NCBI GenBank assembly: GCA_015662935.1
Contig: DQTF01000084.1
Coordinates: 1 to 7,132, forward strand
DNA from: Crocinitomicaceae bacterium
Lineage (GTDB): Bacteria; Bacteroidota; Bacteroidia; Flavobacteriales_D; Crocinitomicaceae
Direction: 5' to 3'
Length of the DNA stretch: 7,132 nt
This document shows positions 1 to 5,610 of the stretch, piece after piece. The notes beneath the pieces were generated by a model that saw only the letters and a list, made by a program, of their open reading frames with translations, did not search any database and had not been told where the DNA came from. Position 1 is the stretch's first letter. Every line of letters begins with the position of its first letter. A program made the position numbers and the translations under genes.

Positions 1-93
1 CAAGCGGTTGCTTACGCAAAGAAATCTAGATTTAATTTTGCTAATTCTAAGATTCAAGAAGGAAGGATAACATATACGTTTATTGCGCAGTAG
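1..93 (+). CDS. C-terminal end of a TonB-like protein (partial)
   Basis: Frame 1 is open from the window edge to a TAG at 91-93 and gives the last 30 residues of a protein that begins upstream. The tail has the pattern AKKSRFNFA followed by QEGRITYTFIAQ. This resembles the end of the TonB C-terminal domain in Bacteroidetes, where a helix carrying an A-K-x-[SA]-x-F-N motif is followed by a last strand like QxGxITYxF. In that family the domain sits in the periplasm and contacts TonB-dependent outer-membrane receptors or related envelope proteins. The reading frame is seen directly; the family is inferred from a short C-terminus. It could be another envelope protein with a similar last strand. 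The gene converges on the dehydrogenase gene that ends at 201. Confidence 0.5.
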   Translation, partial: QAVAYAKKSRFNFANSKIQEGRITYTFIAQ

Positions 94-97
94 TTTT

Positions 98-115
98 CGA
101 GGAGTAGAACTCTCG
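98..115. terminator. Small hairpin after the TonB-like gene
   Basis: Just after the TAG at 91-93 there is an inverted repeat. CGA (98-100) pairs with TCG (113-115), and GAGT (102-105) pairs with ACTC (109-112), around an AGA loop with one bulged G at 101. It lies between two convergent genes, where a terminator is expected. Four T's precede it and only a short CTTT follows, so it is a weak candidate for an intrinsic terminator of the plus-strand gene. Confidence 0.3.
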
Positions 116-120
116 GCTTT

Positions 121-140
121 CATCTCGGCTACGCTCGATG
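121..140. repeat. Candidate dispersed-repeat fragment, CATC...GATG
   Basis: The 20-mer CATCTCGGCTACGCTCGATG is GC-richer than its surroundings and begins and ends with complementary CATC/GATG. From memory, close variants (CATCTCGACTGCGCTCGATG type) recur between genes in many flavobacterial genomes. Only one copy is seen here, although the 7-mer CTCGGCT occurs twice (112-118 and 124-130). The rest of the 107-bp spacer to position 200 shows nothing else I can name. Confidence 0.35.
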
Positions 141-200
141 TCAATAATCCATAATCCTCACTAGCATCTACCTCTCACTCCACACTCCCCAAGAGTCCAC

Positions 201-926
201 TTAAGAATACATTCCCCCGTTCAAATTAATCGTCTGTCCAGTCAAATATTCAGAATTCTCACTTGTCAAATAAGAAATACAATTCGTTAATTCTTTCATT
301 TCGCCAAATGCTTTCTTTGGGATACTTTCTTTTATAGCAACTTGTAATTCTTCTGGAACTTGATTAATCATTCCAGCGTTGAAGTAGCCCAAAGCAATGT
401 TGTTGATCGTAATGTTTTTATTAGAAACTTCTTTCGCTATTGTTTTAACCATGCCGATTAGTCCAGCCTTTGAAGCGGCATAAGCTGCAGTTCCGATTAC
501 TCCACTTTGAGCAACAACTGAGGAGATGTTAATGATTCTACCATAATTATATTCTCGCATTATTGGTAAAACATGCTTGATGCATAAAAATGGTCCTGTT
601 AGGTTTATTCCTATCGTTTTATCCCAGTCACTTATTTCAGTTTTCCATGTAACTGATGAGGTTGATATTCCTGCAGCATTGATAAGTATGTCAACTCCGC
701 CTAGCTTAGAATGAACCTTAGTAATCATATTTTTAATAGCCTCTTCAGAAAGAATGTCCGCTTGAAAAAAATGGATTTGCTTATTTACCTTAAAGTTTTC
801 TTTTAAAGAACTAACGTTGTCGTTATAATGTAAAGCAAGATTAAAACCTTGTTCGTTGTAAAATTTTGCAATGTGGATTCCTAATCCTCCTGATGCACCA
901 ATTATTAATACGTTCTTTTTCTCCAT
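201..926 (-). CDS. FabG-like short-chain dehydrogenase/reductase (SDR)
   Basis: This 241-residue protein has the full length of a classical SDR. The NAD(P)-binding motif GASGGLG is at residues 10-16 and the NAAG motif at 83-86. The catalytic tetrad fits N108, S136, Y149 and K153 (YAASK), and the C-terminus carries the usual LTGQTINLNGG. The best match is the 3-oxoacyl-ACP reductase (FabG) type, which reduces a 3-oxoacyl thioester with NADPH in the cytoplasm. The loop after the active site reads NNIALGYFNAGM (175-186). The usual Pro-Gly is Leu-Gly (L179) and the usual Thr is Ala, so the substrate may not be a standard fatty acyl-ACP. The gene lies 36 bp downstream of the AAC(3)-like gene on the same strand and is probably cotranscribed with it. 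The fold and catalytic residues are clear; the substrate is unknown. Confidence 0.9.
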   Translation of the reverse strand: MEKKNVLIIGASGGLGIHIAKFYNEQGFNLALHYNDNVSSLKENFKVNKQIHFFQADILSEEAIKNMITKVHSKLGGVDILINAAGISTSSVTWKTEISDWDKTIGINLTGPFLCIKHVLPIMREYNYGRIINISSVVAQSGVIGTAAYAASKAGLIGMVKTIAKEVSNKNITINNIALGYFNAGMINQVPEELQVAIKESIPKKAFGEMKELTNCISYLTSENSEYLTGQTINLNGGMYS

Positions 927-962
927 GTTGTGTAATTCTGCGCTAAATTAATCTTTTTTGAA

Positions 963-1862
963 TTAACTCTTGCCCTTGGGGTGATACATCGTTACGCCAT
1001 TTGTTAGAAATTCATCTTTCATAACCTCGAGCATTTTCTTCGCATCAAAAACCAATGTTTTGGCATTTCCTATGGAAGAACCTGTATAAACTCCTCGTTT
1101 TTTAAAGAGTGGTAAAAGTTCATCGCACTTGCGTTTTTTCGACCATTCTGGATTGTGTACTTTTGTTTTTGTGAGATGTCTTTCACCTTTATTATCAATA
1201 ATCTGAACTTCAAAAATATCAGAATGATACACTGGGTATTCAAATTCTACTGCATCTTCCAGTGTGTGCAAATTTGTTCCAGCATTATCCAATGTAACAC
1301 CGATGTATAAAATTTTCCCGTCAAATTCTGTTATTCGTGCAAAAGGAGAATTGGAAGTATACGGAGTGATTTCTCCAAAATGTCCTTCTGTTAAATAATC
1401 GGCATTCTTTCCAAATGCACATACGGGTTCTGTTGCGTTTAAACTTCTTTTAGTCTCATGAAGTGCTCTAAAGTATTCGCTGATTGCTCCTAGTCTTGAT
1501 GGAGAATTTAGAACATCAAACACAGGATGTTCTCGGATAAAGTCTAGTTGCATTTTTGCATTAGGAGAGCTTGGCATGAGTACATTTCCACCCTTTCCAA
1601 CGAATTCAATTATTGCTTCAACAAATGTTTGGGGTCCATTTTCTAAATAGCCAATTTTACTCATACTTGCATGAATTAAAACGGTATCTCCTGGAGATAT
1701 TCCGCTTTTTTGGAAGTCGCTAATGAGATTTTCTTTAGTAATAACCTCGCCTTTTTCCTTTTTAGTTTTTAATTGCTGATTGACCAGTTTTTTTTTGCGC
1801 GTACGATTAATTTCTAAAAGAAAGTTAGGGGTGATTGAACGTAAGAAATCTTTGATTCTCAT
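963..1862 (-). CDS. AAC(3)-family (Antibiotic_NAT fold) acyltransferase-like protein
   Basis: The 299-residue protein matches the aminoglycoside 3-N-acetyltransferase fold family, whose members transfer an acyl group from CoA or a carrier to an amine. The N-terminal family block DTVLIHASMSKIG is at residues 59-71, followed by GGNVLMPSSP (91-100), the G-x-ISEYFR region (125-132) and the late block TNLHTLED (196-203). H199 and E202 in that block align with the family's conserved His and Glu, as I recall them. The region that usually reads RS-x-HP reads RSLNATEPV (139-147), so the His-Pro pair is Asn-Ala. The first 39 residues are a very basic extension (RTRKKK, KTKKEK). It is first in a two-gene unit with the FabG-like SDR and divergent from menB. 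This context suggests a biosynthetic or sugar-modifying acyltransferase more than drug resistance, but the substrate cannot be read from sequence. Confidence 0.82.
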   Translation of the reverse strand: MRIKDFLRSITPNFLLEINRTRKKKLVNQQLKTKKEKGEVITKENLISDFQKSGISPGDTVLIHASMSKIGYLENGPQTFVEAIIEFVGKGGNVLMPSSPNAKMQLDFIREHPVFDVLNSPSRLGAISEYFRALHETKRSLNATEPVCAFGKNADYLTEGHFGEITPYTSNSPFARITEFDGKILYIGVTLDNAGTNLHTLEDAVEFEYPVYHSDIFEVQIIDNKGERHLTKTKVHNPEWSKKRKCDELLPLFKKRGVYTGSSIGNAKTLVFDAKKMLEVMKDEFLTNGVTMYHPKGKS

Positions 1863-1961
1863 TTGGCAATTTTATCGAGTAAAAATAAGTAATATGTTAA
1901 AGTTGTAGCGATAGAAACATAAAAATAAGCGCTTTATTGTAGCTTTCAAGAAAGTAACATT

Positions 1962-1978
1962 ATTTTTACAGTAAAAAT
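1962..1978. promoter_or_regulatory. 17-bp perfect palindrome upstream of menB (operator candidate)
   Basis: ATTTTTAC and GTAAAAAT form a perfect 8+1+8 inverted repeat centred on A1970. It ends 8 bp before the menB ATG, inside the 124-bp divergent spacer shared with the AAC(3)-like gene. Its size and symmetry suit a dimeric repressor site. In RNA it could also form a weak AT-rich hairpin over the ribosome-binding region. AT-rich DNA produces such palindromes by chance fairly often, so function is unproven. A TAGCTTTC at 1940-1947 is one base from the Bacteroidetes -7 consensus, but I found no matching -33 element. Confidence 0.35.
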
Positions 1979-1986
1979 TAGAAGCA

Positions 1987-2829
1987 ATGAACACAATCAA
2001 TTGGTCAACAGTCAAAGAATACGAGGACATCACTTTTAAGCAAGTTGATGGAGTAGCAAGAATTGCATTTAATCGTCCAGAAGTTAGAAATGCTTTTCGT
2101 CCAAAAACCGTTGACGAATTATTGGATGCGTTGATTATTGCGCATGAAAGCCAAGAAATTGGAGTCGTTTTGATTACTGGAGAAGGACCTTCGGAGAAAG
2201 ATGGAGTTTGGGCATTTTGTTCCGGAGGAGACCAACGCGTTCGTGCAAAAAGAGGTTATCAAGGATTAGATGGAGTGAATAAGTTTAACATCCTCGATGT
2301 TCAACGTCAAATTCGTTTCATGAATAAAGTGGTCATTGCTGTTGTTCCCGGTTGGGCGGTTGGCGGAGGGCATTCATTGCATGTGGTGTGTGATTTGACA
2401 TTGGCATCAAAAGAACATGCTATTTTTAAGCAAACAGATGCAGATGTAGCCAGTTTTGATGGTGGATTTGGTTCTGCATATCTTGCAAGACAAATTGGAC
2501 AAAAACGAGCAAGAGAAATTTTCTTCCTTGGTTTTAACTATTCTGCACAAGAAGCATTTGATATGGGAATGATTAATAAGGTTGTTCCTCATGATGAATT
2601 GGAGCAGACTGCCTACGATTGGTCGCAAGAAATTATGACCAAAAGTCCAACCGCGATTAAGATGCTTAAATTTGGTTTCAACCTCATTGATGACGGATTA
2701 GTAGGTCAGCAAGTGTATGCTGGTGAAGCGACAAGATTGGCTTATGGAACTGATGAAGCAGAGGAGGGGAGGAATGCATTTTTGGAGAAGAGAAAACGTG
2801 ATTTTTCGAAGTATCCGAAGTTTCCATAA
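1987..2829 (+). CDS. menB: 1,4-dihydroxy-2-naphthoyl-CoA synthase MenB (type II)
   Basis: MenB is a crotonase-fold enzyme that closes the ring of o-succinylbenzoyl-CoA to 1,4-dihydroxy-2-naphthoyl-CoA in menaquinone biosynthesis, in the cytoplasm. The 280-residue length is normal. Oxyanion-hole glycines lie in CSGGDQR (residues 78-84) and GWAVGGGHSL (122-131). S156 and D158 in VASFDGGFGSAYLA match the active-site Ser and Asp. The C-terminus EGRNAFLEKRKRDF...YPKFP is diagnostic of MenB among crotonases. The sequence QTDADVASFD has Asp (D151) where bicarbonate-dependent enzymes such as that of E. coli have Gly. It therefore belongs to the type known from Mycobacterium tuberculosis, which supplies its own carboxylate base. 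No other men gene lies in the window. The start ATG has only a weak upstream purine run. The stop TAA lies in the left arm of the palindrome at 2826-2883. Confidence 0.97.
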   Translation: MNTINWSTVKEYEDITFKQVDGVARIAFNRPEVRNAFRPKTVDELLDALIIAHESQEIGVVLITGEGPSEKDGVWAFCSGGDQRVRAKRGYQGLDGVNKFNILDVQRQIRFMNKVVIAVVPGWAVGGGHSLHVVCDLTLASKEHAIFKQTDADVASFDGGFGSAYLARQIGQKRAREIFFLGFNYSAQEAFDMGMINKVVPHDELEQTAYDWSQEIMTKSPTAIKMLKFGFNLIDDGLVGQQVYAGEATRLAYGTDEAEEGRNAFLEKRKRDFSKYPKFP

Positions 2830-2883
2830 ATTTTCTAATTGTAGAGACATGATGCATCACGCCTCTACAATTAGAAAATTTAT
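2826..2883. terminator. Long palindrome between convergent menB and dehydrogenase genes; probable bidirectional terminator and dispersed repeat
   Basis: Bases 2826-2846 pair perfectly with 2863-2883 (21 bp). The intervening 16 bases contain the palindrome TGATGCATCA (2850-2859). The two arms contain the stop codons of both convergent genes (TAA at 2827-2829 plus, 2880-2882 minus), so each transcript ends in the same TAAATTTTCTAATTGTAGAG. The two loop-side A/C mismatches (2847/2862 and 2849/2860) become U-G wobble pairs in minus-strand RNA. There the helix extends to 27 pairs with a TGCA loop. The core pattern GTAGAGAC..TGATGCATCA..CTCTAC resembles, from memory, palindromic elements dispersed in Bacteroidetes and cyanobacterial genomes. 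The stem is followed by an AT-rich stretch on both strands rather than a clean T-run. Confidence 0.8.
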
Positions 2884-3770
2884 TTCACAAAATTATCAGC
2901 AACAATCAAATCCTTTGTTCCATGTCCCCAAGAATAGAAACCTTCTTTAGATTTAACGCCTAATTTTCCTGCCATTACCATGTTCACCAACAATGGACAC
3001 GGTGCATATTTATCATTTCCTAAACCTTCGTAAAGAACATTCATAATTGCCAAACAAACATCTAAACCAATAAAATCAGCTAGTTGTAACGGTCCCATTG
3101 GATGGGCCATTCCCAGTTTCATGACCGTGTCAATTTCTTCGACACCGGCAACACCTTCGTTCAATGTGATGATTGCCTCGTTAATCATTGGCATCAAAAT
3201 TCTGTTGGCTACAAATCCTGGGTAATCATTTACTTCAACGGGAACTTTGTTCAGTTTTCGAGAAGTTTCCATGATTAAATCAGTCACCTCATCAGAAGTT
3301 GAGTAACCACGAATGATTTCAATCAACTTCATAATTGGAACAGGATTCATAAAGTGCATCCCAATTACCTTGTCTGGACGAGAAGTCACAGCAGCAATTT
3401 TCGTGATAGAAATGGAAGATGTATTTGTTGCCAAAATGACATTGCTATCAGTAACTTCATCTAGATTTTTGAAAATCTTCAATTTCAAATCAATGTTTTC
3501 CGTAGCTGCTTCCACAACTAAGTCAACACCTTGAACACCCGCTTTAGTATCTGTAAATGTGGTGATATTTGCCAACGTAGCATTTTTATCAGCTTCAGAA
3601 ATCTTTTCCTTAGTAACTTGTCGGTCCAAATTCTTTGTGATTGTTGCAATTCCTTTATCCAAAGATGCTTGTGCAATGTCAATCAATGATACTTTATATC
3701 CAAACTGAGCGAATGTGTGTGCGATACCATTCCCCATTGTTCCTGCTCCAATAACTGCTACGTTTTTCAT
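2880..3770 (-). CDS. 3-hydroxybutyryl-CoA (3-hydroxyacyl-CoA) dehydrogenase
   Basis: This 296-residue single-function enzyme (hbd/paaH type) oxidises or reduces 3-hydroxyacyl-CoA and 3-oxoacyl-CoA with NAD(H) in the cytoplasm. The Rossmann motif GAGTMG is at residues 8-13, with D31 after the second strand consistent with NAD preference. Spacing from family members places the catalytic residues at S118 (NTSS), H139 (GMHFMNPVP), E151 (KLIEII) and N189 (GFVANRIL); all are present. The C-terminal dimerisation domain follows, with GMAHPMGPLQLADFIGLD near 220-237 and a normal GFYSWG ending. It stands alone, with no thiolase or enoyl-CoA hydratase beside it, so it may serve beta-oxidation, butyrate-type metabolism or amino-acid degradation. 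It converges with menB through the shared palindrome and diverges from the DCC gene across 79 bp. Confidence 0.95.
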   Translation of the reverse strand: MKNVAVIGAGTMGNGIAHTFAQFGYKVSLIDIAQASLDKGIATITKNLDRQVTKEKISEADKNATLANITTFTDTKAGVQGVDLVVEAATENIDLKLKIFKNLDEVTDSNVILATNTSSISITKIAAVTSRPDKVIGMHFMNPVPIMKLIEIIRGYSTSDEVTDLIMETSRKLNKVPVEVNDYPGFVANRILMPMINEAIITLNEGVAGVEEIDTVMKLGMAHPMGPLQLADFIGLDVCLAIMNVLYEGLGNDKYAPCPLLVNMVMAGKLGVKSKEGFYSWGHGTKDLIVADNFVK

Positions 3771-3795
3771 TTTTCTTGTTTTAATTTTAGAATGG

Positions 3796-3803
3796 TAAAG
3801 TTA
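3796..3803 (-). promoter_or_regulatory. Candidate -7 element for the dehydrogenase gene
   Basis: Read on the minus strand, these bases are TAACTTTA, one base from the Bacteroidetes -7 consensus TAnnTTTG. It lies 25 bp before the ATG at 3770, which would give a leader of roughly 20 nt. No convincing -33 TTG was found at the usual spacing, so the call is weak. Confidence 0.25.
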
Positions 3804-3836
3804 GCAATCTTATGAAAATTAATCGATTCATTTCTG

Positions 3837-3844
3837 TATTTTTG
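3837..3844 (+). promoter_or_regulatory. Candidate -7 element for the DCC gene
   Basis: TATTTTTG matches the TAnnTTTG consensus of the Bacteroidetes primary sigma factor exactly. Only five bases separate it from the ATG at 3850, so a transcript started from it would be leaderless or nearly so. No clear -33 element is present, and in DNA this AT-rich the match could be chance. Confidence 0.3.
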
Positions 3845-3849
3845 AGGCA

Positions 3850-4248
3850 ATGGATGTTACAGAAGTAAAAATTGTTTTTTACGATGGAGAATGCGGTTTT
3901 TGTAACCGTTCTGTTGCTTTTGTACTGAAAAATGACAAGTCAGAATCCATTTTATTCGCTTCTATTCAGTCAGAATTCAGTCAGAATTTATTTAATGAAA
4001 AAAAATGGCAAGAACCTGATTTAAGCACCTTCTATTTTTTGGAGAATGAGCAACTATTTGCAAAGTCTACCGCAGCCATAAAATTGAGTAAACATTTTTC
4101 TTTTCCGCAATCGTGGTTGAAAGGAATGGTTGTAGTTCCTCGATTTATTCGTGATTTCGTTTATGATAACGTTGCAAAAAGAAGACATCGTATATCAAAA
4201 GGATATTGTTTTGTTCCTAGTGATGAGCAAAGAGTTAGGTTTATATAA
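3850..4248 (+). CDS. DCC-family thiol-disulfide oxidoreductase-like protein (DUF393)
   Basis: The 132-residue protein begins with a strand and the family signature YDGECGFCN (residues 11-19), which holds the Asp-Cys-Cys trio D12, C15 and C18 that names the family. A thioredoxin-like body follows, with STAAIKL (73-79) and VPRFIRDFVYDNVAKRRHRI (96-115), also typical of the family, and a closing YCFVP with a third cysteine (C120). There is no signal peptide or membrane segment, so it is expected in the cytoplasm. Family members are predicted redox proteins; few have a known substrate. Length is normal and the protein looks intact. It is transcribed alone, divergent from the dehydrogenase gene and convergent with the hydrolase-TerB gene. 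A possible leaderless promoter lies just upstream. Confidence 0.9.
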   Translation: MDVTEVKIVFYDGECGFCNRSVAFVLKNDKSESILFASIQSEFSQNLFNEKKWQEPDLSTFYFLENEQLFAKSTAAIKLSKHFSFPQSWLKGMVVVPRFIRDFVYDNVAKRRHRISKGYCFVPSDEQRVRFI

Positions 4249-4272
4249 ATCACGGATATCGAACATAGTAGA

Positions 4273-4314
4273 GAAAGAAGTGTTCAATTCAGTCTAGCTC
4301 CAAACACTTCTTTC
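4273..4314. terminator. 12-bp-stem hairpin at the convergent DCC / hydrolase junction
   Basis: GAAAGAAGTGTT (4273-4284) pairs perfectly with AACACTTCTTTC (4303-4314) across an 18-base loop. It lies 24 bp after the DCC stop and covers the last codons and stop (4284-4286) of the opposing hydrolase-TerB gene. It could therefore end transcripts from both sides. No strong T-run follows on either strand, so Rho-independent action is uncertain, but a perfect 12-bp stem at a convergent junction is unlikely to be random. Confidence 0.5.
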
Positions 4315-5519
4315 AATTCTTCCATACTCAACGCCTTTCCACCATTCTCTTTCATTCTTTTCAAAACTCCATTAATCGAATCAGGTGCAAGTCCCAATCT
4401 CATACCGATTGTTTTCAAAGTGATTAATTCTGCATCAGTCACTTCAAAATCTACGTGCATTAATAAAACCAAGCGTTGAAATTGTAAAACTCTCTCCGAA
4501 TCATCATAAGGAACCACAAAATCAATGTGTTCGTGAACTATTTTTTCAAAATCAGTATCAGAAATACCTAGACTGAGAGCAATCGAAGAAAGAAATTGGA
4601 TTTCTTCTGTTCTGATTTCCTTGTCTGCTTTAGCTAATTTTACCAACTCTGCCATCATACTTAATTTCCCTGCTTGTAAACCTTCTTTTTGTGAAAAATC
4701 GAGGTTGAAAAACTGCAAAGTCAACTTGCAAACAACCTCTAATTCTTCGGGCAAGGTTTCTTTCTCCCAGGGTTGCGACGATCCAAAAGTGTGCTGAGCT
4801 CCCGCAATTGAAATAAGTTGTGTTCCTAACCATTCTGAAATCTGCTTTCCTTCTTTTATCTGAACTGAAGCATCTTCGTCTCCATGAATCACTAAAGTTG
4901 GTTTGCTAGAACTCTTGCAATAGTTCTCGATAGATAATCGTTCTTTGTTGGTGATAAAATCTTCATATTGAGAATAACTATGTGGCATTTTTTGCTTAGT
5001 TCTGCCATTCTCTCGTATGTAATAACCGTTGTTTTTCCATGCTTCTAACTGCTCTTCTTTTGGGAACCGAGTAGCGATAGATGAAATTCCAGCCCAACTT
5101 ACAATTCTGTTGACGGCATCATTCTGAGATTGCAACAAAGCAATTCCACCACCTCTAGAATGACCGATGATGAAAATTTCAGGCGTCGCATCAAAATCTT
5201 TTTTAATAAGCTCTAAAATTGCATCAAAATCGGCAATTTCTTTGCTGTAGCTGTTCTCACTGAAGGCATCTAAATTCGAGAAATCAATCGGATTATCAAC
5301 AGTTCCTCCATTATGACTCACATTGTACTTTAGAAAAGCGTAATTGTTGTTACCGAAGAAATCGGACACTAAATTCCAGCATCCCCAATCTTTGTATCCC
5401 ATGTACCCGTGGATGAAAATGATGAGCTTGTTATTCCATTTTTCAGGGATTGATAAATCATAAAGACTTTTTTTATTATTTGCTCCTATATAAGTTTCAT
5501 TCTTCAGACTTCTGTTCAT
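4284..5519 (-). CDS. Alpha/beta hydrolase fused to a C-terminal TerB-like domain
   Basis: The 411-residue protein has two parts. Residues about 1-272 form an alpha/beta hydrolase of the dienelactone hydrolase/prolyl oligopeptidase-like type. The oxyanion loop is HGYMG (37-41), the nucleophile S121 lies in GHSRGG (119-124), the probable acid is D216 in HGDEDASV, and H243 is in AQHTFG. All triad positions are present, so it should be an active esterase or peptidase-like enzyme of unknown substrate. Residues about 280-411 are an all-helical TerB-like domain, with the hallmark LVKLAKADKEIRTEEIQFLSS (292-312) and a second similar half, LLMHVDFEVTDAELITLKTIG (352-372). Such domains are acidic, possibly metal-binding modules. 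No signal peptide is visible, so a cytoplasmic location is likely. The fusion is in frame and continuous. The start ATG lies 24 bp from an ATTAATT repeat array. Confidence 0.88.
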   Translation of the reverse strand: MNRSLKNETYIGANNKKSLYDLSIPEKWNNKLIIFIHGYMGYKDWGCWNLVSDFFGNNNYAFLKYNVSHNGGTVDNPIDFSNLDAFSENSYSKEIADFDAILELIKKDFDATPEIFIIGHSRGGGIALLQSQNDAVNRIVSWAGISSIATRFPKEEQLEAWKNNGYYIRENGRTKQKMPHSYSQYEDFITNKERLSIENYCKSSSKPTLVIHGDEDASVQIKEGKQISEWLGTQLISIAGAQHTFGSSQPWEKETLPEELEVVCKLTLQFFNLDFSQKEGLQAGKLSMMAELVKLAKADKEIRTEEIQFLSSIALSLGISDTDFEKIVHEHIDFVVPYDDSERVLQFQRLVLLMHVDFEVTDAELITLKTIGMRLGLAPDSINGVLKRMKENGGKALSMEELKEVFGARLN

Positions 5520-5536
5520 ATGCTCGTTTTAGAGAG

Positions 5537-5544
5537 GCAAGATA
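5537..5544 (-). promoter_or_regulatory. Candidate -7 element for the hydrolase-TerB gene
   Basis: Read on the minus strand these bases are TATCTTGC, close to TAnnTTTG. The element lies about 17 bp from the start codon at 5519 and abuts the ATTAATT tandem array, so the array would form the spacer between the -7 and -33 positions. The match is imperfect and no -33 TTG was found. Confidence 0.3.
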
Positions 5545-5571
5545 TTAATTATTAATTATTAATTATTAATT
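5544..5571. repeat. Tandem repeat, four exact copies of ATTAATT
   Basis: Four perfect head-to-tail copies of the 7-mer ATTAATT fill the middle of the 91-bp divergent spacer between the hydrolase-TerB gene and the lipoprotein operon. Heptanucleotide arrays like this can gain or lose units by slipped-strand replication. Each change would alter the spacing of promoter elements on both sides by 7 bp. Confidence 0.9.
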
Positions 5572-5584
5572 GAGAATTACTAAG

Positions 5585-5592
5585 TATCTTCG
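5585..5592 (+). promoter_or_regulatory. Candidate -7 element for the lipoprotein-RPE operon
   Basis: TATCTTCG differs by one base from TAnnTTTG and lies 18 bp before the TTG start at 5611, a normal leader length for this phylum. The -33 region, 19-21 bp upstream, would fall in the last units of the ATTAATT array. No clear TTG is present there, so the call rests on the -7 match and position. Confidence 0.4.
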
Positions 5593-5610
5593 TCACTCAA
5601 ATCAACCATC

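Noticed and set aside
963..1862. Calling the AAC(3)-like gene an aminoglycoside-resistance determinant
   Set aside because: The family is broad, the HP motif is altered, and the neighbours are a reductase and menB with no mobile element. Resistance cannot be inferred.
1914..1921. TATGTTTC on the minus strand as a promoter element for the AAC(3)-like gene
   Set aside because: It ends in C instead of G and there is no -33 TTG at 19-21 bp, so it was not listed as a feature.
1943..1954. CTTTC-AA-GAAAG inverted repeat upstream of menB
   Set aside because: A 5-bp stem with a 2-base gap is too short to separate from chance.
2407..2628. Antisense open frame within menB
   Set aside because: It lies wholly inside a well-conserved gene, is cysteine-rich and lacks any recognisable domain; similar shadows inside the dehydrogenase, hydrolase and RPE-like genes were dropped for the same reason.
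2717..2950. Plus-strand open frame crossing the menB end and the palindrome
   Set aside because: It overlaps two well-supported genes and the terminator palindrome and has no family-like features.
4284..5519. Calling the TerB-like part a tellurite-resistance function
   Set aside because: There is no ter operon (TerC, TerD, TerZ) nearby, and the domain occurs in many proteins without that role.
5544..5571. CRISPR array or integration site
   Set aside because: The units are 7 bp and contiguous with no spacers; this is a simple tandem repeat.
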